From the NCBI GenBank assembly GCA_016788625.1, contig JAEUQX010000008.1, positions 1 to 33,326 of the forward strand: a DNA stretch of 33,326 bases, given 5' to 3'. The notes below the pieces were generated by a model. The model worked only from the letters and a program-made list of their open reading frames with translations, had not been told where the DNA came from and searched no databases. The position numbers were made by a program, and so were the translations under genes. The stretch is from Anaerolineae bacterium (GTDB taxonomy: Bacteria; Chloroflexota; Anaerolineae; Aggregatilineales; Phototrophicaceae). Shown one piece after another: positions 7,223 through 15,451 of the stretch; positions within the stretch are counted from its first letter, which is position 1; each line of letters opens with the position of its first letter.

Positions 7223-8839
7223 ATGCGAAGCATGAAAATAGGACTGCTGCTCTTTGTCGGATCAATCTTGATTGCTGCTGGTGTATTCATCTTGTCTGAT
7301 ACGCCAACGCTGGCGCAGGATGGCGACGACCGCGACTATATTGGTGCGGGCGAATGTGAATCGTGCCATCGTGATCTGTCGCGTAATCATGAAGACAGCG
7401 TTCACGCGCTGGCTTTGCAGCGCACTGACCGGGATAAGGATGCTATTCTGGGTGATTTTGCTCAGGGTAACGCCGAGCGTACCGTGCAACTTCCGGGCGA
7501 AGATGCTGCTCGCCCATTTACAGCGGATGACATCGCTTACGCAATCGGCTCAGGCCGTTACACACAGGCCTATGTAGTTGAGGTCGAGAATAACGTCTAT
7601 CAGGTGCTACCTGCGCGCTGGAATACGGTCACTCAATCTTGGGAAGCCTATTCGCTGGCCGCAAGCTGGCCCGACCCCGCCTATGACTTTGTTCAGAACT
7701 GCGCGGGCTGTCATGCAGTCGGCGTAAATGTTGAACGTGGTCGCTGGGAGGACGCCGGGGTTCTTTGCGAGGCTTGTCACGGCCCTGGTAGTGAACACGC
7801 CGATGTAGCGAGCGACGCCGGGCGAAGACCGGACGATGAGGAATTGGTCGAAATACGTGCAGCCATTGACCCCGGCACGGATCCGCAGGTGTGCGGACAG
7901 TGCCACAGTCGCGGCACTACGCCGGAAGGGTCACCCGCATATCCGGTAAATTATCGACCGGGCGGCGATTTGTTCGTTGACGGTGGATACACGCTTTACC
8001 TGCCAGATGATGGTGTCCATGGATACCCGTCTGGACATGCCAGCCAGCCCAACATGCAGTTCAATGAATGGTATGTGACGGGGCACGCTGCCGCGCTAAC
8101 CAGCCTGCTTGACTCTGGTGATGCTGCGGACGAATGCTTGAACTGCCACAGCGGCGATTACCGTTATGTGCAGCAGCTCATCGCTGTGGCTGCAGCGGGT
8201 GAACGCGCAGGGACACCCCCGGATGCGCTGACGCCTGAAACCGCGCGGTTTGGCATAACCTGTATCACTTGTCACGACCCTCACAGTGAGGAAGGACGCC
8301 CCTCCAATCTCGTCGAGGAAAGCTATACCTTGTGCGTAAGCTGCCACAGCAACGCCGGTTTTGTAGGAGGCATTCATCATCCCGTTCAGGAGATGTTCGA
8401 AGGCCTGCGTGTGGTTGATGAGGTTATATCACGTCCCAGTGACCACTTTACTGCCGAAGACGGCCCCGACTGCCAGACGTGTCATTTCCCACAAGTGCCA
8501 GTTGGGTCGTCAACTCGTGCCAGTCACGCATTGCTGCCAGTAATGCCCGGCGCTGCCATCAATCTGGAAGGGGTCATCGATAGCTGCACTGCCTGCCACG
8601 AAGGCCAGGTCGATGCTGCCTCGATGCAGCGGCTCATTGATGATATTCAGGCGTCCATGCGCTCACGCATCGAAGCGGCGCGCGCGCGCATTACCACGGC
8701 CACGCCGCCCTGGGTGATTACTGCGCTCGATTTTGTCGAGGGTGACGGCAGTTTTGGTGTTCACAACTATGCCTATGCGGACGACTTGCTCGATGCCGTT
8801 GATGCCGCACTAGGGTTGTTCCCGTCTGAGGAGAACTAA
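7223..8839 (+). CDS. Nonaheme cytochrome c (c554/NrfA-like multiheme protein), exported
   Basis: The 538-residue secreted protein has a signal peptide (1-31, ending TLAQ) and nine CxxCH heme sites at residues 45, 160, 182, 224, 305, 347, 371, 417 and 455. All are standard; no CxxCK or long-spaced catalytic heme motif was seen. The start segment YIGAGECESCHRDL...SVHALAL and the repeated H-A-A spacing resemble the cytochrome c554/c-prime multiheme group. The C-terminal helix and GSFGVHNYAYADDLL tail resemble the ending of NrfA-like proteins. AAAGG lies 10 nt before ATG 7223; ATG 7232 is the alternative. It is the first gene of a four-gene operon with a second nonaheme protein, an Fe-S protein and a HybB/NrfD protein. 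Probable role: extracytoplasmic electron transfer, or reduction of an unknown acceptor. No substrate is assignable. Confidence 0.9.
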   Translation: MRSMKIGLLLFVGSILIAAGVFILSDTPTLAQDGDDRDYIGAGECESCHRDLSRNHEDSVHALALQRTDRDKDAILGDFAQGNAERTVQLPGEDAARPFTADDIAYAIGSGRYTQAYVVEVENNVYQVLPARWNTVTQSWEAYSLAASWPDPAYDFVQNCAGCHAVGVNVERGRWEDAGVLCEACHGPGSEHADVASDAGRRPDDEELVEIRAAIDPGTDPQVCGQCHSRGTTPEGSPAYPVNYRPGGDLFVDGGYTLYLPDDGVHGYPSGHASQPNMQFNEWYVTGHAAALTSLLDSGDAADECLNCHSGDYRYVQQLIAVAAAGERAGTPPDALTPETARFGITCITCHDPHSEEGRPSNLVEESYTLCVSCHSNAGFVGGIHHPVQEMFEGLRVVDEVISRPSDHFTAEDGPDCQTCHFPQVPVGSSTRASHALLPVMPGAAINLEGVIDSCTACHEGQVDAASMQRLIDDIQASMRSRIEAARARITTATPPWVITALDFVEGDGSFGVHNYAYADDLLDAVDAALGLFPSEEN

Positions 8840-8841
8840 TC

Positions 8842-9936
8842 ATGACCTTCACGCGTCGTCGTCTCATCATCTTTTGTGCTGGTTTGGGTGTTACACTGCT
8901 GATGGCCGGGCTGCTGCCATTCATTGCCCTGGCCCAAGAGGCGACGCCCGAAGCCACCCCGCTACCACCAGGTTTCTACGACATAGAATCGATCTCGGCT
9001 ATTGAGCCGACGGGGAACAACAGCTATTGCGCTGTCTGTCATAGCCAACCGCTGCAAGTCGTGACTCTGACTGACGGTTACATCCTCAATTTGTACGTCA
9101 GCCCGGAGATCATCGCTAATTCGGTGCATGGCAGCAGCAGCGAGCAAGGCGCGCTGGGCTGTGTGGATTGCCACGGACAGGACTCATTCCCGCACAGCGG
9201 ACCGACGCCCGAAGATCAGCGCCTGTTTTCACTCTCCGGCATCACCATGTGTATCGGTTGTCATGTTGAACAGGCAGACGAATTGCAGCATGGTCTTCAT
9301 GAGCAGGCGATTGCGCGCGGCAACACATCAGCCGCAGTCTGCACGGATTGTCACGGCGCACATGATATTCGCGCTGTCGCCAGCTTCCCGGAACTCGTCG
9401 CGGGTGTTTGTGGCGACTGCCACGAGACTTCGCTCGCCGAGTGGCGCGCCAGCCCACATGTTGACATTGGGCCGCTGGATTGCGCGACCTGCCACTCGCC
9501 GCATACGCAGGCGATACGCGGCGGCGTGTCTACCACCGAGCTGTGCATCAATTGTCATAAAGAGATGCCCGAAGTGTGGGTGCATGTGCAGCATACTGAA
9601 GTTGACCCCGCCGTCGAATGTGCTGATTGCCACATGTACCAGGGAACCGAGCACGAGCTTGCAACGGTTGCTTCGCTGCCGTCTACAGAGTCGACTGGGC
9701 ACACAATGAACGTCGAGACAGTGCCGTGTACAACTTGTCATACGGAATTAGCACAAACCGTCGCTCTGGAAGCAACACCGCAGCCAGTGGTGGAGGAACC
9801 TCCGGTTGAAACTGTCGAGCAGGTTTCCGAGGGTGGAACAGGCGACTTCATCCAGCTACTCCAAGGTCTAATTCTGGGTCTTGGTTTTGGCGCAACGCTG
9901 GCGGCTGTTTTTGTCTCGCGTGGTAACCGCCGCTGA
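8842..9936 (+). CDS. Second nonaheme cytochrome c, C-terminally membrane-anchored
   Basis: The 364-residue protein has an N-terminal signal (1-31) followed by a low-complexity QEATPEATPLPPG linker. Nine CxxCH sites lie at residues 63, 107, 137, 167, 190, 214, 235, 260 and 296, a dense pattern of one heme per about 30 residues. A Pro/Glu/Val-rich spacer (308-333) and one C-terminal helix (about 336-358) ending in SRGNRR anchor it in the membrane. It resembles the NapC/NrfH-like and doubled-CXXCH families in density, though not obviously in fold. The ribosome site is GAGGAG just before the ATG, 2 nt after the previous stop, which indicates tight coupling. It is probably the membrane-proximal cytochrome that links the Fe-S/NrfD module to the larger soluble nonaheme protein. 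Confidence 0.9.
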   Translation: MTFTRRRLIIFCAGLGVTLLMAGLLPFIALAQEATPEATPLPPGFYDIESISAIEPTGNNSYCAVCHSQPLQVVTLTDGYILNLYVSPEIIANSVHGSSSEQGALGCVDCHGQDSFPHSGPTPEDQRLFSLSGITMCIGCHVEQADELQHGLHEQAIARGNTSAAVCTDCHGAHDIRAVASFPELVAGVCGDCHETSLAEWRASPHVDIGPLDCATCHSPHTQAIRGGVSTTELCINCHKEMPEVWVHVQHTEVDPAVECADCHMYQGTEHELATVASLPSTESTGHTMNVETVPCTTCHTELAQTVALEATPQPVVEEPPVETVEQVSEGGTGDFIQLLQGLILGLGFGATLAAVFVSRGNRR

Positions 9937-9964
9937 TTAGCAGAGAAGGGGCTTAGAGACCGTT

Positions 9965-10807
9965 ATGAGCGAGAATCCACAGGAACAACAACCCACGACA
10001 CTCCCTCCACAGCCGAGTAGCGGGATTATCTCACGGCGGGAATTCGTGGCACTGCTCGTCGGTACCGGGGCGACATTGGTCATGGCTGCAACGCTATCGG
10101 AACCGCTCGATTACTTTGCCCGCGATATTCTGACGCAGCGCGGGTCTGAAGAGGGGCATTCCAGGCATCGCTGGGGCATGGTGATCGACCTGCGCACTTG
10201 TATTGGCTGCGACTATTGTGTCTATGCCTGTCAGGCTACCAACGACACTGCCGACGATATGCGCTGGAACATTCGCATCACGGACGAAACGCCCAGGGGC
10301 GATACGTTCTATGTAACACGTCCCTGTCTGCATTGTCACCATGCGCCGTGTGTGCACGTGTGTCCGGTTGCCGCCACATATGCGCGCTCGGACGGTCTGG
10401 TGGTGATGGATTATGACAAGTGCATCGGTTGCCGCTACTGCCAGACGGCCTGCCCGTATGGGGCGCGCTCGTTCAACTGGCGTGAACGCAGCGATGTGAA
10501 TACACATACACCAGAGTGGGGGGCACCCGAAGTCCCGCGTCGTCCAAAGGGTGTGGTCGAGAAGTGTACTTTCTGCATTCATCGAATCGATGCGGGTCTC
10601 GCCAATGGTCTGATGCCCGGCGTAGATGTGGATGCGACGCCCGCCTGCATCAATATCTGCCCGGTTCATGCGCGGCACTTTGGTGATCTGAACGATCCCA
10701 ACAGTTCGGTGTCCCGCATCATTGCTTCGCAGCCTACGATACGACTGCGCGAAGATCTAGGTACTGACCCAAGTGTTTACTATATTCCGCCGGAGGGACT
10801 GGTCTGA
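9965..10807 (+). CDS. Tat-exported four-cluster ferredoxin subunit (HybA/NrfC/PsrB/CbcU type)
   Basis: The 280-residue protein opens with a twin-arginine signal, SRREFVALL (R24-R25), and a hydrophobic stretch. Sixteen cysteines then form four [4Fe-4S] sites: C79/82/85/89 (CIGCDYCVYAC), C121/124/129/133, C153/156/159/163 (CIGCRYCQTAC) and C201/204 with C228/232. This is the standard electron-wiring subunit of the CISM superfamily, located on the outer face of the membrane and partnered by an NrfD/HybB membrane subunit. The end (YYIPPEGLV) is typical for the family. The stop overlaps the next start (TGATG), so the two proteins are coupled. No molybdopterin or hydrogenase gene is adjacent; the electron partner appears to be the nonaheme cytochromes. 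Confidence 0.95.
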   Translation: MSENPQEQQPTTLPPQPSSGIISRREFVALLVGTGATLVMAATLSEPLDYFARDILTQRGSEEGHSRHRWGMVIDLRTCIGCDYCVYACQATNDTADDMRWNIRITDETPRGDTFYVTRPCLHCHHAPCVHVCPVAATYARSDGLVVMDYDKCIGCRYCQTACPYGARSFNWRERSDVNTHTPEWGAPEVPRRPKGVVEKCTFCIHRIDAGLANGLMPGVDVDATPACINICPVHARHFGDLNDPNSSVSRIIASQPTIRLREDLGTDPSVYYIPPEGLV

Positions 10808-12060
10808 TGGCTGCTGAAATGCATCTCGAAGAGCGTCCTTTTCGCCGCCTGGGGCTGCGGAAGGCGTCATTGCCTGTCAAACTATGGATTGTGCTGCTGG
10901 GGCTGTGTCTGATCATTGGCGTGGTGAGCGGCGTCTACGTGCTGGTGAACGGCCTGGGGGTAACGAACCTCAGCAATGCACTGCCCTGGGGATTGTGGAT
11001 TACCCTCGACCTCTCGTCAATCGGGCTTGGCGCAGGCGCGTTCACGCTCTCGGCTGCCGTTTACCTGCTCGGGCTGAAGCGGTTTGAAGCCATTGCTCGC
11101 GCTGCTGTCATGGTGGGACTGTTAGGGTACACCTCCGCGATGGCTGCTCTGTTCATCGATATTGGCCGCCCTGACCGCTTCTATCACCCGCTGATCTACT
11201 GGAACGTGCATTCGGTCCTGTGGGAAATCACGATGTGCGTCGTGCTGTATTCGACAGTCCTCGTGACAGAGCTGTTTCCAGTGGTGGTTGAAAGCAGCGC
11301 GCGATTGCGTCAGATCAAGTTCCTGCGGAGTCTGGCGCACAGACTGCACAGTTTCATGCCCGTTGTCGCGTTGCTCGGTGTTGGTCTTTCGATGCTGCAC
11401 CAGTCGTCGCTAGGTGCGACTTATGGCATTCTCACTGCGCGCCCAATCTGGTACTCGCCCAGCGCACCTGTGCTGTTTATTCTTTCTGCCGTGACGGCAG
11501 GCGTATCGCTGACGTTGCTGGTGACACTGCTATCGGGAAAGCTGCTGGCGAAGGAAATGATCCCGCCCGATATTGTCAGCGGCGTTGCGCGCTTGATCGG
11601 CTTCGCCTGCATCGCTTACCTCTACCTGAAGATGTGGAGCTGGGCGGCGACCAATTACTACAGCTATGTGCCCGAACAGCAGCTTGGCGCGGAAGTTCTG
11701 AAGCGCTATACGCCGTATGATTTCACCTTCTGGTTTGGTGAGGTTGTGTTTGGGGCACTGATCCCGGCGGTGATTTTTCTGTGGCGGCGCACCCGTCAGA
11801 ATCATAATGTTTTGATGCTGGCGGCCATCATGGTCATTGCTGGCCTTGTGATCAACCGCTGGAATATGACGCTTTCCGGGTTTGTCATCCCACTGGATTG
11901 GTCACCGGGTGTTCGCGACGTTTTCCCGATCAACTCATATGAACCTGCGCTGGTGGAGTGGGGGGTAGCCATTGGAATCGTCGCATACTCGTGGCTGGCG
12001 TACACATTGGCTGTTCGTTTTCTCAACATCTACCCTGATGCGCGCGATCTGCCGAAATAA
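10807..12060 (+). CDS. NrfD/HybB-family quinone-interacting membrane subunit
   Basis: The 417-residue polytopic protein has about ten membrane helices. Its N-terminal signature NALPWGLWITLD...GLGAGAF and the FIDIGRPDRFYHPL motif are characteristic of HybB/NrfD (PF03916-type) subunits, which exchange electrons between the quinone pool and a periplasmic Fe-S protein. The C-terminal segment SYEPALVEWGVAIGIVAYSWLAY also matches HybB-type endings. The start overlaps the stop of the Fe-S gene. With that subunit and two nonaheme cytochromes it should form a quinol:cytochrome complex. The direction (quinol oxidation or quinone reduction) and any proton pumping cannot be read from sequence. This is the last gene before an intrinsic terminator. 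Confidence 0.94.
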   Translation: MAAEMHLEERPFRRLGLRKASLPVKLWIVLLGLCLIIGVVSGVYVLVNGLGVTNLSNALPWGLWITLDLSSIGLGAGAFTLSAAVYLLGLKRFEAIARAAVMVGLLGYTSAMAALFIDIGRPDRFYHPLIYWNVHSVLWEITMCVVLYSTVLVTELFPVVVESSARLRQIKFLRSLAHRLHSFMPVVALLGVGLSMLHQSSLGATYGILTARPIWYSPSAPVLFILSAVTAGVSLTLLVTLLSGKLLAKEMIPPDIVSGVARLIGFACIAYLYLKMWSWAATNYYSYVPEQQLGAEVLKRYTPYDFTFWFGEVVFGALIPAVIFLWRRTRQNHNVLMLAAIMVIAGLVINRWNMTLSGFVIPLDWSPGVRDVFPINSYEPALVEWGVAIGIVAYSWLAYTLAVRFLNIYPDARDLPK

Positions 12061-12090
12061 GCGGCCGCAGTGCGCTGAAACCTGAATCAA

Positions 12091-12129
12091 AGAGGATTGC
12101 TCGCAACTTGCCAGCAATCCTCTCTTTTT
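12091..12129 (+). terminator. Intrinsic terminator of the multiheme/NrfD operon
   Basis: An 11 bp perfect stem, AGAGGATTGCT (12091-12101) with AGCAATCCTCT (12113-12123), encloses an 11 nt loop and is followed by TTTTT (12125-12129). It lies 30 nt after the NrfD stop and faces the end of the convergent sugar dehydrogenase gene. On the - strand the stem is followed by only three T, so it should act mainly on + strand transcription. Confidence 0.9.
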
Positions 12130-12151
12130 ACTATTCTGTCGACTGGTGAGG

Positions 12152-13270
12152 CTATCCGACAGGCGGACGCAGTCGGTACATACCGAAGATATTTGTGATA
12201 TAAATGAAACCATCTGGCCCCTGTGCGAGTTCGATCTGGCAGTGTTGTCCGTATGGAGCGCTGACCAGTTTTGGCTCACCATCAAAGGCTGTGTGATCTT
12301 CATTCAGACGGGCGCGGCGCAGTTCATTTTCTTTCCAGGTGCAATAGAACAACTGACCCTGCCAACCCGGAAATGCTTCACCCGTGTAGAACATGATTCC
12401 CGTCGGTGCTACCGTGGGTGTCCACGAAATCAGCGGCGGAAGACCTCCTGCCTGCCGGATACCGATCGGGTCATCGCACTTCACATCCTGCGTCCAGCCA
12501 TAATTGCCACCCATCACGATGCGGTTGATCTCATCGTCGCAGTCCGGCCCATTCTCTGTACCATAGAGGACGCTGGAATTCTCCGGGTCAAAGACGAATG
12601 AAAAGGTGTTGCGGACACCATAGGCAAATACGCTGTTCCCGATGAAGGGATTACCTGGAGCTGGCAGGAGCTGATTGTTGGCGATGATGAAGCGGTGGAT
12701 CTTACCGCCGATGTTGTTGATATCCTGGCTTACGTGGGCTGCACCGAGATCGCCAACGGCTACGTACAGGAATTTGTCGTCTGGCCCGAAGCGCAGGCGT
12801 CCGCCATTATGCATTGCCAGGTCATTATCGGGCAGGTCAATCTGCAATAGTGTCAGCGGATTGATGCCAACTCCATCCTGAAGGGTGTAGCGTACAACCA
12901 GATTGCTGGCTAACGGGTTGGCGACCGAGGCGGGTGCAGTGTAGAACACGTAGAAGAACCCGTTTTCGTCAAATGCAGGGTCCAGCGCCATGCTGAGCAG
13001 ACCTTGTTCGTTATCGGTCAGTACCTCAACCTGGATCACTGGCTCTTCCTGAATTGTTCCATCCGTGTTCATCATTCGAACACGACCATCGTCCTTTTCC
13101 GTCCAGAACATACGCCCATCGGAGGCCCACACAATCGAGGTGATCATGGGCTGCTCGATTACTTCTTCGATGATGTAGGCTGGGTTGTCGTCTGCTGGTT
13201 GTGCCAGCAGTGCCGCACCCGGCACGCATATCAGGAGGATGCTCACAACTGCAAATAGCAACTTGTTCAT
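12152..13270 (-). CDS. PQQ-dependent aldose sugar dehydrogenase family protein (GSDH/Asd-like), exported
   Basis: A signal peptide (ending LLAQ) precedes a six-bladed beta-propeller of the soluble glucose/sorbosone dehydrogenase family. Visible signatures are AMHNGGRLRFGPD (conserved His and FGPD), YVAVGD, GKIHRF, YGVRNTFSF, ENGPDCDDEINRI followed by GGNYGW, and APTGIMFYTG with FPGWQGQLF. The family oxidises aldoses outside the membrane using PQQ and passes electrons to a carrier. The usual Gly-Gly after ENGPD is Cys-Asp here. The longest frame opens with TTG at 13279, but ATG 13270 has AGG at a better distance and gives 372 residues. It follows the last glycosyltransferase by 10 nt, so it is probably co-transcribed with the glycan operon. 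No pqq biosynthesis gene is in the window; the substrate is unknown. Confidence 0.88.
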   Translation of the reverse strand: MNKLLFAVVSILLICVPGAALLAQPADDNPAYIIEEVIEQPMITSIVWASDGRMFWTEKDDGRVRMMNTDGTIQEEPVIQVEVLTDNEQGLLSMALDPAFDENGFFYVFYTAPASVANPLASNLVVRYTLQDGVGINPLTLLQIDLPDNDLAMHNGGRLRFGPDDKFLYVAVGDLGAAHVSQDINNIGGKIHRFIIANNQLLPAPGNPFIGNSVFAYGVRNTFSFVFDPENSSVLYGTENGPDCDDEINRIVMGGNYGWTQDVKCDDPIGIRQAGGLPPLISWTPTVAPTGIMFYTGEAFPGWQGQLFYCTWKENELRRARLNEDHTAFDGEPKLVSAPYGQHCQIELAQGPDGFIYITNIFGMYRLRPPVG

Positions 13271-13280
13271 GGGTTTCAAC

Positions 13281-14468
13281 CTATCTGCGACTTACAAGCC
13301 TGTCAATTATGGCGAAGTAGTTCGCCTTTTCTTTATCCCAATGATATTGTTCGAACACCCGCTTGGCATTGGCGGCCAGGGTCTTGAGTTTCTGGGGCGA
13401 CTGCGCCAGCTCAGCGATAGTGTTCGCCAGTCCTTCGATGTCTCCTGGCTCGAAATAGGCCAGGTCTTCATCGCGGAAGTAATTCTCGATAGTCGGTCTG
13501 CGCGAGACGAGGCAGGGGACACCTGCTGCTACACATTCGAGCAGCTTGAGGGGAAGGACATAGTCTGTATAGGGGTCATGCCGCGAAGATTCGACGCCAA
13601 GGTGTGCGCTGCGGTACAGCGTTGGCATCTCGCTCAAAGGCACAGGGGGGTGGAATTCGACCACACCTTCCAGCTTCAGTTCCTTGACGAGATTCTGTAG
13701 CTGGTCGGGATAGTCCCCCTCTTTATCCAGCTTGCCTACAATGCGAAAGTAGATGTTTGGTGCTTTTTCTCGTGCCAGCTTTACAGCCTTGATCACATCA
13801 TGCAGTTGATAACGTTCGGCAACCGTACCCGCGAAGATGAGCGTGAAGTGTTCCATTGAAGGTAGTTCCCGCTCTTCCAGATAGAAACGTTTATCCGGCA
13901 TGTTGCGGACGATGCCGATCTTCTCCGCGCGCATTCCTCGGCGCACAAAGATGTCCTTGAAGGATTGATCGACGGTGATCACCTGGTCGGCGTACCAGCA
14001 CGAAATACGTTCCTGGATTTCCAGAATGCGAATGATCGTGCCGCGTTCCAGATCATACTTCGACATGAAGAGTTCTGGCATAGGGTCGTGCAGATCTAGG
14101 ATCAGTTTGGAACCACGCATCCGCGCGATTACGCCCGTGAAGATGAGGAAATCGGGCATGTTGTGCGCGTGCACGATGTCGTAATGCTGCTTGAATTCGA
14201 GTTGGGTGAGCCGGATAGCGAACAGCACGAATGCCCAGATGTATTCCCAGATGTACCACAACTTGCCGCCTCGCCGTCTTTCAAAGCTGACGCGTTCAAT
14301 ATCAACATTGTTGACTCGCTCACGGACAGGTTCATCCGGGGCTTTCAGGCAGATGACCGTGACTTCGTGACCTTCTTGTGCTAAGGCCTCTGCGTAGCGA
14401 ATGATGCGCGCGTCCCGCAAATAATAGGCGTGCACGACCATTGCGACTCGTCGTTTTATTGTGCTCAT
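13281..14468 (-). CDS. Glycosyltransferase family 4 protein
   Basis: This is a GT-B fold glycosyltransferase of 395 residues. The N-terminal domain starts RRVAMVVHAYYLRDARIIR with the usual acceptor-side Rossmann strand, followed by DIVHAHNMPD and LILDLHDPMPEL. The C-terminal donor domain has LIFAGTVAERY, a conserved Arg-Lys pair region (FRIVGKLDKEG) and the sugar-nucleotide motif LPLKLLECVAAGVPCLV. The longest open frame adds 20 residues upstream, but ATG 14468 overlaps the stop of the preceding gene (ATGA) and is the natural coupled start. Donor and acceptor sugars cannot be predicted. It acts in the cytoplasm on the lipid-linked repeat unit. Confidence 0.9.
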   Translation of the reverse strand: MSTIKRRVAMVVHAYYLRDARIIRYAEALAQEGHEVTVICLKAPDEPVRERVNNVDIERVSFERRRGGKLWYIWEYIWAFVLFAIRLTQLEFKQHYDIVHAHNMPDFLIFTGVIARMRGSKLILDLHDPMPELFMSKYDLERGTIIRILEIQERISCWYADQVITVDQSFKDIFVRRGMRAEKIGIVRNMPDKRFYLEERELPSMEHFTLIFAGTVAERYQLHDVIKAVKLAREKAPNIYFRIVGKLDKEGDYPDQLQNLVKELKLEGVVEFHPPVPLSEMPTLYRSAHLGVESSRHDPYTDYVLPLKLLECVAAGVPCLVSRRPTIENYFRDEDLAYFEPGDIEGLANTIAELAQSPQKLKTLAANAKRVFEQYHWDKEKANYFAIIDRLVSRR

Positions 14469-15451
14469 GCTGGTTTTTTGTGTTTCGCTAGGACTCGTCG
14501 ATAGACTTCGATGGTGCGTTCGGCACAAGCTTCCAGGCTGAAGGGTAAAGCTTTCTCGCGCCCTCGCGTCAGCCTCTTGTTATCCGCGAATGCCAGTCGC
14601 AGCTTGGCCGCCATGTCGTTCGGCTCGCGCTCGCACATGTAGCAGCCTTCCACATCGCCGATATGCATCTTCACATCGGCTACATCGACTGAGACAATCG
14701 GCACATTACATGCAAGGGCTTCGCGGATGGTGCCGGGCGAGCCTTCGTACTCCGAAGCCATTGCCAGAACATCAGATGCATTCATGTATTCGGCGACCTG
14801 CTCAGAGGTCTTGCCGTAAATCACCAGCATTTCCGCGCCTTCGATCTGCTCCACCGCTGCCTTGATCACATCAGGGCGTTTGTGAAACACTCGCGTCGGG
14901 TTATAGGGGAATAGCACCAGCTTCTTGTCTTTGGGCAGTCCCAGTTTTTCCCTCATGCTCATCATGTCCATCGGCTTGAAGATGCCAACGTCGGTTCCGT
15001 AGGGAATCACATCCACCGGGTAATCATCGATCAGCGCCGCCATCTGCCCGCCCGGAACGATTACGGCGGAGACGAAGTGAACGAGCACCCGCGCGATCAG
15101 CCGTTCCCACTTGCGGTAGGCATCGGAACCCATCAGAGTCAGTACCAGTGGGCGGCGGAACTGGCAGCGCGCCACCACGCCGTGAAAGCCGTAATGCGCG
15201 TGGATGATGTCATATTTATCCAATTCACCGCGCAGCGACATCATAAAGAATTTTGCAGCAGCCTTGACGTAATTCCAGCGCGAAAACGTCCCGCCTATAG
15301 GGAAATAGTCGGCTTCATATCCGAGGCGTTCGACGCCTTGTTTGAGCTGGCGTGGGCAGACGTGTGCTACATCGTCGGCGTTCTGGATCGTCAGGGGAAC
15401 ATCTTTGTTCCCAATGACAACGTATAGGATGCGAAGTTTTTGTTCGGTCAC
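14465..15451 (-). CDS. Glycosyltransferase family 4 protein
   Basis: This is a GT-B glycosyltransferase. The N-terminal domain has LRILYVVIGNKD and YDIIHAHYGFHG. The donor domain has KKLVLFPYNPTRVFHKRPD and a clear E-x7-E motif, EGSPGTIREALACNVPIV, which binds the nucleotide sugar in GT4 enzymes. The frame can be extended to ATG 15517, but that would overlap the upstream gene by 70 nt. GTG 15451 forms a 4 nt GTGA overlap with the upstream stop and has AAAGG 8 nt before it, so it is chosen (328 residues). It overlaps the next gene by ATGA as well. Sugar specificity is unknown. Confidence 0.9.
   Translation of the reverse strand: MTEQKLRILYVVIGNKDVPLTIQNADDVAHVCPRQLKQGVERLGYEADYFPIGGTFSRWNYVKAAAKFFMMSLRGELDKYDIIHAHYGFHGVVARCQFRRPLVLTLMGSDAYRKWERLIARVLVHFVSAVIVPGGQMAALIDDYPVDVIPYGTDVGIFKPMDMMSMREKLGLPKDKKLVLFPYNPTRVFHKRPDVIKAAVEQIEGAEMLVIYGKTSEQVAEYMNASDVLAMASEYEGSPGTIREALACNVPIVSVDVADVKMHIGDVEGCYMCEREPNDMAAKLRLAFADNKRLTRGREKALPFSLEACAERTIEVYRRVLAKHKKPA

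Noticed and set aside
7044-7235. 63-codon + strand frame in the cytochrome leader
   Set aside because: It has no ribosome site, spans the hairpin, overlaps the cytochrome start and has no recognisable features. It could be a leader peptide but there is no evidence.
10094-10678. 194-codon - strand frame opposite the Fe-S protein
   Set aside because: The + strand gene has all 16 cluster cysteines; the antisense frame is a by-product of codon use.
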